Part shown: positions 8,715 to 18,020 of the stretch, piece after piece
How positions within the stretch are numbered: the first letter of the stretch is position 1
How the letters are laid out: each line of letters begins with the position of its first letter
Assembly (NCBI GenBank): GCA_019677205.1
Contig: JAAMXY010000998.1
Span: 1-39,248 of the forward strand
From: Pinguiococcus pyrenoidosus
Lineage: Eukaryota > Sar > Pinguiophyceae > Pinguiochrysidales > Pinguiochrysidaceae
Reading direction: 5' to 3'
DNA: 39,248 nucleotides
Made by a program: the position numbers and the translations under genes
The notes under the pieces: model-generated
Told to the model about the DNA's origin: nothing
The model's input: only the letters and a program-made list of their open reading frames with translations
The model's database searches: none

Positions 8715-10879
8715 CTACATCATACCTGCATCTTCCTCATCACTGCTCAAGGTCAAGTCCACTATCTTTGCCTTCGTACTCTTGCTTCTGGGCTGCGCCT
8801 CGTCACTCGTATCCGGTGGTCTCTTCGAATTCGGTTCAGATGAGCCAAGGAAGTCCTTCGCCGACGCATAAGAGGGATCGCCAAAGCCATTCGTCCAGCC
8901 TTCAGGGAAAAGGGAACACATAACAAGACCGTGAGGAACCCAGGCTGGCCAACACGGACTTCATCAGGCACCCATCAGCTCGGCTACTTACCTTTTCCGA
9001 CTTTTTGGTCGACGCCATTCAGGGGGTGATCCGGGCCGGGGTCCTCCACCTTCGGAGATATCCCAAATGGCAGCGGCGCTTGCTCGGGTGGAAGCTTCAC
9101 GTCTTCAGGATCTGCCGATGCGGATGCGCAAGTCGATACGTGAGGCGCTGTGAGGGCGCTTGGAGGGCGCTTGGAGGGCGCTTGGAGGGCGCTTGGAGGA
9201 CACAGCAGCGGCATCTTACCTGCGAGCTTGGGGATGCTCCCGGGCGCGACAGATAAGGATCGCGGTGGTGCGAGTGGCTTTGATTCGTCGTCCAAAGGTT
9301 GCCATGTTCCGTCCTGGTTTATCTTGATGTCCACGGTGTTCTGGGGCGCTCGTCGAATCATGTCCTCCATCCACTTGTCCTTGATCAGGTCCGCCGGTCT
9401 CAAGATACTATTGCAGACACCACATCTCCACCGGCCGACCGACGGCTTCCGATTCATGCCGATGAAGCTTTGGATATCGAAGCACTGTAGATGCGTGCAG
9501 CGTTTCCCTCGGCCCGGCACGCCAATCTCCAGCAGGGACAAGGGGCACTTCAGACTCAAGTTCGTGTGCGTAACTACCAGATCCGGCTCCGTGTCCTCCT
9601 GGAAGCTGCTCAGCGCGCGGTGGTACCCTTCCTCTATGCTCGGCGACGGCCTCGCGGCGATCTCCTCAATCACTTCCTCGTCTGTCCGAAGCTTGGCGAT
9701 TTGGAGCACCAGCGCGTACTTGTCATCTGGGTCGTCGGACGTCTGCAGGTCAAGCGCGTTCCGCCCAGACCGGCACATGAGCGTGATGTCGGTGGGGGCG
9801 CTGAAGCCCTTCCACTTGTTGTCAAAACTGTTGTACTTGCGCTGTCTCGTGATCGCCTGCTGGGTGTTCACGAAGAGCTTCGTGCCCTTGGGCCACATGT
9901 GATCCGCGTGGCGCGAGGTCTCGCTCAGCTTGAAGGTGCGCACGAAGATACCAATGTTCCCAGCTACCCCCACCCCTCTCGTCCGAGACATGGTCATCTC
10001 ATTAAGCTGCGCGTGAGACAGCTTGAAGTTCACCCGGATGAGCTGCTGGTTGCCCGCGTGACTCTTCTTGAGCACCATCGGCGTCGGCTTGATGGTCTCG
10101 CGGATTTCGAAGAAAGGGTCGCACACCTGCGCGCAGCACTCCGCGCAAGTGAAGCCGTCATTCACTCTCATATCCAGCCTGGAAGTCTGATAGCAGGCCA
10201 GATGGCTTTGCCGTCCACATACGGAGCACTCCACTTCTCCGTTCCCTCCTTGCCGGCGGCACACGATACAATCACCGGAGGCCTGCGCTTGGTCGAGGTC
10301 GTTCGCTCCCCCAAGCGTTGCCGACTGCGGCGACTGCGAATAGCCGTTGCTTGGACCAAACTGCATCAGTGGAGCAGGCTGCGCGTGCGACGGAGTCGGG
10401 TATCTATCAGTGTACGGCGAGTGCCGCCCAGACGGCCGACGCTTGTCGTGGACCATGCTCAGATGCTCCCTGTCATGTTGCGAGCGATCAGCTTCTCATG
10501 CTACAAGCGCTTTGGCACTGGACGGGTTGCACATACCTCTCGATCACATCACAGAACTGTGCCATCGCCTCCGACCCTCGACTGCGGGCATCATTCCCGA
10601 CTTCCTGGACCCGCGCCAAGAGCACATCTTTGTTGCCAGTCCTCGGCACCCTGCAGCGCAGTTAACGACATTTCCGCACAGTCGCACAGACGGTCAGAGC
10701 TTCTTGGGCGGCTGCGGGCTGGACGCCTCCGTCCCTTCCAGCCCCCGGACTCACCCGTATGTCTGTAAAACACTGGACAGCTCCTTCTTCCGCAAAGCCG
10801 GTATCATCTTCAGGCACTGATCCATGCGCACGTAGATATCCGCTCCCGAGCCAGACATGGCCATGTGCGTGCGCTTCAT
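8715..10879 (-). CDS. SIZ1: SIZ/PIAS-type SUMO E3 ligase
   Basis: Five exons on the minus strand: 10879-10755, 10650-10537, 10469-9220, 9111-8992, 8899-8715, for 597 residues. ATG 10879 is the first after an in-frame TGA. Domains in order: SAP (about 25-60, LRKKELSSVLQTYGVPRTG, rebuilt only by splicing exons 1 and 2); PHD finger (about 147-192, CIVC...CSVC...HLAC...CAEC); PINIT (about 195-340); SP-RING (about 385-445, KCPLSLLEIG...CTHLQCFD...RWRCGVC); and a C-terminal SUMO-interacting motif IVDLTL followed by SSDEED. The PHD makes it SIZ1-like (plant type) rather than animal PIAS. It should pass SUMO from UBC9, whose gene lies at 31853, to nuclear substrates. The 9219-9112 intron has length 3n and no stop, so a retained form adds 36 residues. 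Confidence 0.93.
9112..9219 (-). other. stop-free 108-nt intron of the SIZ gene
   Basis: Strong donor GCAG|GTAAGA and acceptor CGGCAG. The length is 36 codons and the SIZ frame reads straight through. Splicing joins LA to DPEDVK in phase 1. The 11-bp repeat sits inside it, which argues for intron over exon. Confidence 0.6.
9154..9200. repeat. 11-bp tandem repeat (GGGCGCTTGGA)
   Basis: About four head-to-tail copies of GGGCGCTTGGA. It lies inside the 3n intron of the SIZ gene. If translated on the minus strand it gives PPSAL repeated with an 11-codon period. Confidence 0.8.
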
Positions 10880-11485
10880 GGCGGCGACGACGGCTGAATC
10901 CAAAGAGAAACCCTGTCAGTCGCCTCGATACCGGTGTGCGGCTGGCGGTCCACGCCCGGTTTTCCACCCACAGGCTCCAGACAGCCTCGCATACCTTTGC
11001 AGAGGATATGGATCGGCGCTCGCGAGTATCCTGCGGCAGTCAAGGCGGAAATGGCGCAGGAAACGCCCAACTTCGGCTTGTGGGGGTGAAACCTCTGTTC
11101 AGCAAGGATTCGTGGCCGGAATCGCTTCGGGTTCTCCCCGGAGCCCACGCTCTCCGCGCCGGCCACCAGAGGCCGAGGCTTCCGCCGCGCCTTCCCAGTG
11201 CTGTGGCGGGCGCACGAGAGCCTTGGCGGCGGTTCGCGCCTCCAAATCTCGCAACTTTCGAGGCTTCCAGAAGGCGCGAAAACGTTTCAAACTTTAGAAA
11301 TACTATTTTCCCATGTATTATGTTGAGGAGAAGTTTCGAAAAGGGCTGTGCTGGCGCAGCCAATCACGTCGCCAGACGCCTGACCAGACCGCGTGCAGGA
11401 TCGATATTGATACAAGGGTTGTCCGTCTGTCCCGAGTCAGAACGTCCGTCTCGTACGTGGCAGATCGCCGGTTTTTGGGTCCAGC
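10880..11485. other. divergent intergenic region, 606 bp
   Basis: It lies between the start codons of the SIZ gene (-) and the plastid-directed orphan (+) and should hold both promoters. No coding or RNA signal seen. Confidence 0.5.
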
Positions 11486-12460
11486 ATGGCTGCTCAGCGC
11501 TTCATCCTCGCCAGTGCTGCGCTCGTTCTACTCCTGGGCCTTCCCGGGGTTGACGGCTTCGTGCCGGGGCGGGCCGCTGGCTGCAGGAGGGCGGTCGCGG
11601 GGCCTCTGGCCGCCAAGGCGAAAAAGGGCGGAGGCAAGCGGAGCAGCGGAGGCGGCGCGAAAGGCGGATTCTCTGCTTCCAGCGGCGATGGCAAAGGTGG
11701 GTAGCATGGTGCGAATGCGGGGCGTCTTTTGCGGCGCTGACGACACCGCCAAATGCATTCTTCACAGCACCGCAGTCAGCGGGCTTCGGCGCGAAGGCCC
11801 AGGCCAAGGCCGAGGAGAGCTTCTTCGATCTGAAAGACGCAGGCGACCTGCTGCAAGCTCGGGTGTATGTGAGGGAGCAGGTCGATGGGGCGCCTTGGCT
11901 GGCGGTGGGGCGTCTTCGTTCAGTGGGGGGCGAAGACCGATTGCTCGAAGCCATGCAATATCACAAGCGACTAGTCCTAGATCATTCGGCCTTGAAGCAC
12001 GTCTCGCTAAAGGGAAAGGTAAGCCAATGCCCATCAGCTTCTCGATTGCTGGCCAGTGCGCAGTGAAGAGCAACCGCAGTTTCCTGACGGTGAAGGCTTC
12101 AGACGAATCTAGAGACCGGATACTTCGTTGTCGAGTCCTTCCCGGAGGACGACGACGAGGGCAAGGCTGACGCAGAGGCACCCGACGACGTGGTTCTCTG
12201 CGGCAAGAAGGAGGTCCAAGCGGGCCTCAAGTCGGGAGTTGCGCTGGATGTGATCCTGTCGGGACCAATGGTACGTGCGTCCAACATCGGCAAGAACGAT
12301 GCCCAGCAACTTGGTAAAACCCCGCCCTTCCCCTTAGTTCAAGAGAATGATCTCTTCAAAGTACGGGACGACCATGTCGGAGATGATTGCGACAGCTGCC
12401 GTGAACAAGGGCGCCGACGAAGACGGAACAGAGGAAGCATCGCAAGCGAAAGATGCATGA
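11486..12460 (+). CDS. plastid-directed protein of unknown family
   Basis: Four exons, 11486-11696, 11768-12018, 12103-12270 and 12338-12460, give 250 residues; all junction phases agree. The N-terminus is a signal peptide ending GVDG, then FVPGRAAG and a basic, Gly/Lys-rich transit-like stretch. That is the ASAFAP-type bipartite leader of complex red plastids. The mature part starts near SFFDLKDAGDLLQARVYVRE. It continues through a conserved-looking block (LEAMQYHKRLVLDHSALKHV), an acidic linker, VVLCGKKEVQAGLKSGVALDV and a C-terminal helix (FKRMISSKYGTTMSEMIA). No membrane segment is seen in the mature part. I do not recognise the family. The soluble layout suggests a stromal protein. Confidence 0.78.
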
Positions 12461-12847
12461 GGAGCTCAACGCAAACTCGCGGCTGCAAAAGACGAAAACT
12501 TCCTTTGAGGGTCTTCTTATCTCTGATCTCAAGTTCTGCAACAGCGCACCGACGATCCGTGGAAGCCGCCACGCGCATTGGGTCCTCATGCATTCCATTT
12601 TCAGGCTTCGATCGAGCGATGCCTTCATTCATGGGCCGAGGCTTCCACCTAGCAGCAAGGCGCCAAGGCACGGCTCGGCGGCGCAACTATTGTCAGGAAC
12701 CCGAAACACAAGTGCTGCTGGATGTGCTAACAAACTGGGCAGGGTTCCGCCTGGCTTGCAACTCGCTGGAGGGGGTCCACCTGCGGGGCGCGCCGATGAG
12801 TGCAGCACTCGAGCAACGCTCGTGCGGAAGGGCGCGAGGCGATTGGC
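12461..12847. other. convergent intergenic region, 387 bp
   Basis: 3' sequence of the orphan (+) and of the DUF1990-like gene (-). A possible extra 3' exon of the minus gene lies just inside: a strong GTAAGC donor overlaps its stop, and a CCCGCAG acceptor lies at about 12781. Otherwise nothing is seen. Confidence 0.4.
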
Positions 12848-14020
12848 TTACCTGCCGCCCTCGATTGCTGCATCGCGACCTGGTCGCATGGGTCGGTACT
12901 TCTCCGGATGCAATAGCTTCTCCCGTTGCCGCTGCGCCGCCTTCTGTCGTTCCGTCTCCTTCGCAGCGAGGTACCTAATGAATTTGCCGACAAGCAGGAG
13001 GCCGAGGCGTTTACATGGGGACCAACCGAACCTCGGGGAACCCTTCCTAGTCTCTTCGTTACCGTTTGCGGAGGTTCTCGTTCGCTTCATATGATTGCAT
13101 CAAGCGATTGTGCTCGAGCTCGACCGCCTCGAGAGTCCGTTGAACCAGGTCCTTGGCCTGACGCAAAGATCCAAGTGAGAACTCGCGGCGCCTCCCTGGG
13201 CAGCAAAAGCACCTTCGGAACAGCGTGTGCCTACCAATCGTGGCGCCTTCCCTTTGTCCTTCAGGACCGAGGCCGTGAAGGACACGAGCCCCTCTGTATC
13301 CCGTTCTGCTTTGAGCTCAAGGATGCCCTTCCACCCGCAGTGCGAGAGCGTCGTGAGGCCGAGCTCCACACTCTCGGCGAAGCTCTCTTCTTCGCTCTCT
13401 TCCGCCTCCGCCTGCGTGTGGTACGCCACCGCGTAGCCACCCGTCTGCCACCCCAGCATCCCCTTGACCGTGATGGTCAGGCACTTGCTCTCGTCCGCCC
13501 TGCCATCCCCGATCGTCACCAGCACGTCCTCGTCCCGCTCGAGGAAGCGCCACTGCTCCAGAATCTGCTTGGCCTTGACGAACGCCACATCCCCGGAGCC
13601 CAATTCGACCGTCTTCCCGTACACCACGTTCATGCTGTCCACCAAGGCATCCAGGTCCACATCTTCGGCCAACTCCTCCGCTTCGCGCAGCGCCGCAGAC
13701 CGAAACTGCGACGTCGGAAGCATCAAAGTGGAGCCGCCGCCCAAGCGGAAGCCGTAGTCCTTGGCTTCCCTGCGCAGACGCAGCAACGCCACCGCGGTGC
13801 CACCACAGAAGAGGACCTCCTTGGGGTGCCTGGCGCACCACTGCGCCGAGCGGCCAGTGGCGCGCGCGCCAGCGGCGACGAGGCTGAGCAGAAGCTGAGG
13901 ATTGGCCTGCGCCACCTCTGGATTCAGCCCGAAGCCGCCAGCGCCGCCGCCGCCTCACGCGGCCTTGGCGCTGGGGAGAAGCATGGCCAGGAGAGCGACG
14001 AAATGGGCCAATTTCAGCAT
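12848..14020 (-). CDS. DUF1990 (UPF0548)-like protein with signal peptide
   Basis: Proposed exons 14020-13959, 13883-13235, 13157-13063 and 12974-12848 give 310 residues. ATG 14020 opens a signal peptide (MLKLAHFVALLAMLLPSAKA). The downstream open frame begins at a GTG and needs this exon, and a pyrimidine-rich acceptor at 13884 restores the frame. The core, about residues 75-240, has ELGSGDVAFVKAKQILEQW, close to the LGxGxxxFxxAxxxLxxW signature of DUF1990, and a later GILELKAERDTEG-type strand. The last about 75 residues are a charged helix (RQKAAQRQREKLL) not typical of that family. The weak GTAACG donor at 13062 could fail, giving a stop at 13059. Family assignment is moderate and function unknown. 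Confidence 0.6.
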
Positions 14021-14311
14021 CGTGCGTGCGCAAAGCGGCGCTTTCTGCGGCCAATTTCGGGGAATTCAACTCCACGCGTCGCTTGAATTCCTTGTCAGGC
14101 CTTTAAAATTGTCTCTTAACTGATTTGAACGCCCAGAAACGAACGACGATGCTTCTGATTCGTCACGAGACAGTTTACAACTTCAAAATTGCGCGCTGCA
14201 ACAGGACACATGCGGGCGTAGCAGGGAATGCCCGCGAAGCTTCGTCTCTGTCGCCAGCAGACAGACCCGGCCGCTCTCCCTTCCAAGAAAAGGCCACGTA
14301 CGCGTGGTAGC

Positions 14312-15532
14312 ATGGCAGCGGTGTTCACGCGGCCAGCCGTGGTGTTGGGTTTCTCCACCGCCGTGCTCGCGGCCATCTCTCTGGGACGCTCGGCGCGCTC
14401 CAAGGCGCCCGCTGTGGCGCGGACCTTCATGTACGGCGGCACGCCTCGAGGCCTTGCATGGCTCCCGCAGCTGACTTTGGCTACACGGAAAGGGCTGCCG
14501 GAGGCGCGGATCCCGCGATGAATGCGGATCGTCTCGGCCGCGTGTTGCTGACGCCGCTCAAGGATGGCCTCCCCGGTGGCGAGCCGGTTCCTGCCGGAAA
14601 TCTGTGGCAGAAGTGCGTTCGTCTTTTTCCTTCTGTCCTCTCTTCTGGTTTTTGCTTTTTTGCTTTTTGCTTTTTGTTTTTTGTCATTTTTTGGCTCTTC
14701 TTTTGCTTTTGCGGAGAGGGCGCTTCTACAAGGAAGTCTGGCAAAACTGATCACCACTGCATCGATGGGCGGCGGGCAACATTGCAGGACTGGTGCGATT
14801 GTCTTTGCCGTGCGTCGGCCTGGATGACCCCTGTGCCGGGAGGAGGCTGTGGTCCTTTCACAGCTCCTCCCGGAGATCGCGGCGATGGGTCCTGGCTACG
14901 ACTCCATCCGCCTCATCGGGGTATGGGAAATGGCCTCGATGCCTGCTGAAGAGCTCTCGAGGGAAATCCGCAACTAAACCGCTCCTTGCTTGTTGGCAAC
15001 GCAGCTTTTCAAGGAAGCCAAGTATGGAGGTGAAGACATCCGCGACTTTGCGCCCTACTTTCCAGGCGGCGAGCTGTTCTTGGACGACGAGAACGAGTTC
15101 TACGCTGCGCTCGGCAATCAGAAGCTTTCCTTCAAGACCTGGAACCCCTTCACCATCATCTCCGGCATCATGGACATGTCGAGGCGCATGAAGGATCGCG
15201 GCATCGACGGCAACATGCGTGGCGAGGGCCTCACTCTAGGTTCGACACAACAGCTTGAGTTTGATCTGTCTCGTCGCTGCTCCCCGTTCACAATGGGCTC
15301 CTTCTTTTGCCAATGCAACGCAGGCGGCATCTTCGTGATTGGCCCGGGGGACCAAGGCGTCCGCTATCTGAGGTGCGTGGAGGGAAAGAAGCTCGCGGCC
15401 TGGTCGGCAAGTCTGCGTCGCTGATGCCCGCTCGCACAAACCTGCAGGCGTGAGGATACGGGCACGCCCCCGGAGAAAGAGCCGATTCTCGAGGCGGTCC
15501 AAAGCCTGACCTTCTCGACCCCGACTGTCTAA
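14312..15532 (+). CDS. SELENOU: selenoprotein U (peroxiredoxin-like 2 family), Sec-encoding UGA
   Basis: Six exons (14312-14430, 14493-14612, 14788-14920, 15005-15239, 15324-15372, 15448-15532) give 246 residues. The N-terminal hydrophobic segment (about 7-25) matches the membrane anchor of PRXL2A-type proteins. The core reads LWQKTGAIVFAVRRPG-UGA-PLCREEA. In Cys-containing family members the same place is RRPGCxxC, so UGA 14825-14827 is read as selenocysteine (U93) with resolving Cys96 in a UxxC motif. Later motifs fit the family too: DFAPYFPGGELFLD, GNMRGEGLTLGGIFVIG and a C-terminal EPILEAVQSL helix. The frame stays open after the UGA through four exons. It probably acts as a thioredoxin-fold redox protein. 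The exon 1-2 junction is the least certain; ATG 14458 would give a 218-residue form. Confidence 0.88.
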
Positions 15533-15604
15533 GAAGGCCAGCCGGTCCCTTCCGGGGCGCTCGAGCTCGCGCCGGCGAGCCGTGCTACCTTTGCTTTGAT
15601 CCCA

Positions 15605-15678
15605 GATGCCCACTGCGAAGCGTTCGTGAATGACCTTGTCCTGTTCCAAAGGCAAGCGACGACGACCTTCGCGGCATC
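15605..15678 (+). promoter_or_regulatory. candidate SECIS element in the SelU 3' UTR
   Basis: It starts 72 nt after the SelU stop. The outer stem pairs GATGCC (15605-15610) with GGCATC (15673-15678) and, after a CACT bulge, GCGAAG (15615-15620) with CTTCGC (15667-15672). Inside, ATGA (15630-15633) and CGAC (15657-15660) can form the UGAN/NGAN non-Watson-Crick quartet. CTTGTC pairs with GGCAAG above it. The apical loop contains AAA. The upper helix is shorter than usual and the AAA lies on the 3' side of the loop, so this is a candidate only. Confidence 0.45.
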
Positions 15679-15791
15679 CTTCATCTAGGCTCGGTGCGGG
15701 GCCCAGCAGCGCTGAGCACGAGTATCGAACGAGAAGCTTTCCTCCTCTGGCTGGTGCGGATTGTGTGTGCAAAAGGTCTAGGCATGAAAAC

Positions 15792-15858
15792 GCAAGCAGC
15801 ATGCAAGCCACCAAGCAAGCAGCATGCAAGCCACCAAGCCACCAAGCCACCAAGCCAT
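15792..15858. repeat. tandem repeat, 23-bp unit decaying to 8 bp
   Basis: Two copies of a 23-bp unit starting GCAAGCAGCATGCAAGCC, followed by three copies of its 8-bp end GCCACCAA. It is in the 3' intergenic sequence. Confidence 0.8.
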
Positions 15859-16044
15859 GGAAAGGGAGCTTCGTCTCTCACCGTCACCAACTGAGAAAGA
15901 GTCACTCACCAAAATCGCGTCGCACAAGCAAGTCAAGGCAGCTTCTTCCCAAAAACCTGATCCATGACTGTGCGATGCAAAGCTTCAACGCTGTACACGC
16001 CGCTTTGTACAACCCCTGCTTCATCGTTACTGTAGTAGTCATAC

Positions 16045-17420
16045 TCACTCCGCTTTCGGTTCTTTGATCCGCTTGAAGATCGGAACAGGCACGCCATAGC
16101 CCAGCAAACGCATTGCCCGCATGAAGAGCTGCACAAGCCCCGCGTAGATGAGGCCGATGACCGTGTAGGCCAGCATGGCGACCGCGCGGGCGTTCCCCAC
16201 CAAGCCGGTGTCGTGGACGAACTGAGGCATGATCGCGACGAGAAAGGTCGCAAGGCCTCCCACTAAGATGGCTCGGCTGACTTCTTTCGCAATGAGATGA
16301 TAATACGCCACGTGGCCAAGCCGCTCGCGCTGCTCCGTCAGGTGAACAGCCGCTCGAACGAGATGGATCTCGGTCTGGAGCGCGACCGGGACGGTGCAGA
16401 AGACGTGGTACGCAACGTGCAGCCACAGAGCTGACAACTGATACAGCTCGTCGTCGGGCACTTCTCCGTTGGCGTCCGCCATGGGGATCCTGTCCTGCTG
16501 GCCCCAGAACGAGGCGCACTCCCTGGAGAGGACGTCGTTTCGCTGCGGCATATACAGGAGGGTGAGCGACCCGGCCGCGGCGAAGGTGACGCGCAGGATA
16601 CTCCACAGAGCCCAGGGAATCTGCGGCGACACAAAGCGCCCGCTCGCCTTGCCGCTGCGCGAGAGGAAGAAGGCCGCGCTCTCGCAGTTGGTGAACAGCA
16701 GGTCGTAGGGCGCGTAGTTCGCCGTGAGCGCCTGGCAGTCCGCCACGATGCGATCCCTATCCTCGTTCGTGAGCGACTTCTTCACTCGGAACACCCCGTT
16801 CATCGACGCCGTGGTGTAGTCGTGTAGTTCTAGCTTGTGGAAGGCCGCGACGTCCCGCAGCGTCTCCATGAGGCCGCGCTTGAAGAGGCTGTGCACGGCC
16901 CCCGCCGGCGTGTTGCTGTACTCGCAGATCATCGCCGGAGCCCCATCTTCGCGCAGCGGCTTTCCCTTCTTGTCTATGCTGCAGACGTCGTCCACCACGA
17001 CGAAGTGGTGGTAGCAGCGGAGCACTTCCCAGCTGCCCAGCTCCATCAGCAGCGAGTCGATGAAGGGCACCAGCTTCCGCACCGGGTTGAGACCCACGAC
17101 GCAGTGGTCTCCGCGCCTCAGATCCGTAAGCTTGGGCACCTGTTGTACACTCTCTTGAGAACCGCACGAAATCCAGGTGGGAAGAAGAGCCAAAAGATCG
17201 CGGAGAATACCTCTTCTAGCACTGTGTAGTCATCCACGTACAAAATCGGGAGGGGCTCAACCGTGCTCGTTACGGTGGCTTGGACGCTCTCGTCGCAGTG
17301 CACCCATGCGCCGCCTTTCACCCAGTCGGAAGAGCACTGAAAGTGCGACGTGCGCGTGCGCGACGTCTGCAGCACTTGCAGGCGCGTGCTACAGCTCTGG
17401 GGCGACGCAGCCGGCAACAT
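16045..17420 (-). CDS. LRAT-type thiol acyltransferase/peptidase with C-terminal membrane helices
   Basis: Exons 17420-17211 and 17139-16045 (71-bp phase-0 intron) give 434 residues from ATG 17420. The central domain (about 75-230) carries the LRAT/H-Rev107 signature: GDHCVVGLNP, YHHFVVVDD with catalytic His (114/115), and TNCESAAFF with the nucleophile Cys222, matching the NCExF motif of the family. Such enzymes use a His-Cys pair for acyl transfer or phospholipase A1/2 chemistry. Four hydrophobic helices follow (around 245-265, 300-325, 360-380, 385-410), so it is membrane bound. Exon 1 (70 residues) is of unknown role. A strong GTGAGTATG donor overlaps the stop; splicing there to 15950 would replace only the last residue and append about 16 residues. 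Confidence 0.8.
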
Positions 17421-18020
17421 TCAGAACTGCCGCTGCGGTTCTTGAAGATGGAAACTGAGCGTGAGACGCGCGCGCACTTGAGCTTGAGAGGCACTCAAAG
17501 CCGATTCGGCTCAACGAGAGGCATCGATCGCATGTGATCTTGAATTTGCGCTGCGGCCGCAGAGGCGCTGAAGCACAAATGATCGGTCGGGAAAAATGGC
17601 GGGCTTTTCGCTTGGTCTCTTGGTCTTCTTCGCGTGGTGAAAGTTCCAATAGGATAGCTGATCAAGGGGGAGAAGTTTTGTTGGAGAGACCTTGGGACGG
17701 CCATAGGACGGGATTTCTTGAGATTTCGAAATTGTGGAAGAATAGAGGACGGATGTGGAAGGGTATCGTTACCGGGAGAATGACGCGACAGATACTGTTG
17801 TCTGCCGAAGGTTGACGGAGAGACAGTAAAAATTTATTCTATAATTCTGTGACCAATGGAGAGTGTGAAGTCACAAGCATCGGGTCATTCTAAGGCAGCT
17901 ACTAAAATATAAGAATATTACTTCACCTTTAATAGATTCATATTAGTACGACAAGCACCAGCGCTCTTTTTTCCCGCCATTTCCCCCCCCCCTCCAAAAT
18001 CGAAAGATCTGCGGAGATCC
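17421..18020. other. divergent intergenic region, 600 bp, with AT-rich island
   Basis: Promoter region shared by the LRAT-type gene (-) and VPS16 (+). Positions about 17825-17960 are strikingly AT-rich against the GC-rich surroundings, and a run of ten C's lies near 17985. No gene seen. Confidence 0.5.

Larger units (their letters stand above)
15533..16044. other. convergent intergenic region with SECIS-like hairpin and repeat
   Basis: 3' UTR of SelU (+) and of the LRAT-type gene (-). It holds the SECIS-like hairpin (15605-15678) and a 23-bp/8-bp repeat (about 15792-15858). No further gene seen. Confidence 0.5.

Noticed and set aside
14825..14827. TGA as a true stop or pseudogene lesion in the SelU gene
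   Set aside because: Four downstream exons keep frame and family motifs to a normal stop, and the position is the family's known Cys/Sec site.
15712..15763. Alternative SECIS candidate (CTGA...AA...GGAT)
   Set aside because: The AA spacing is better, but the stem register is wrong by one base and no outer helix forms.
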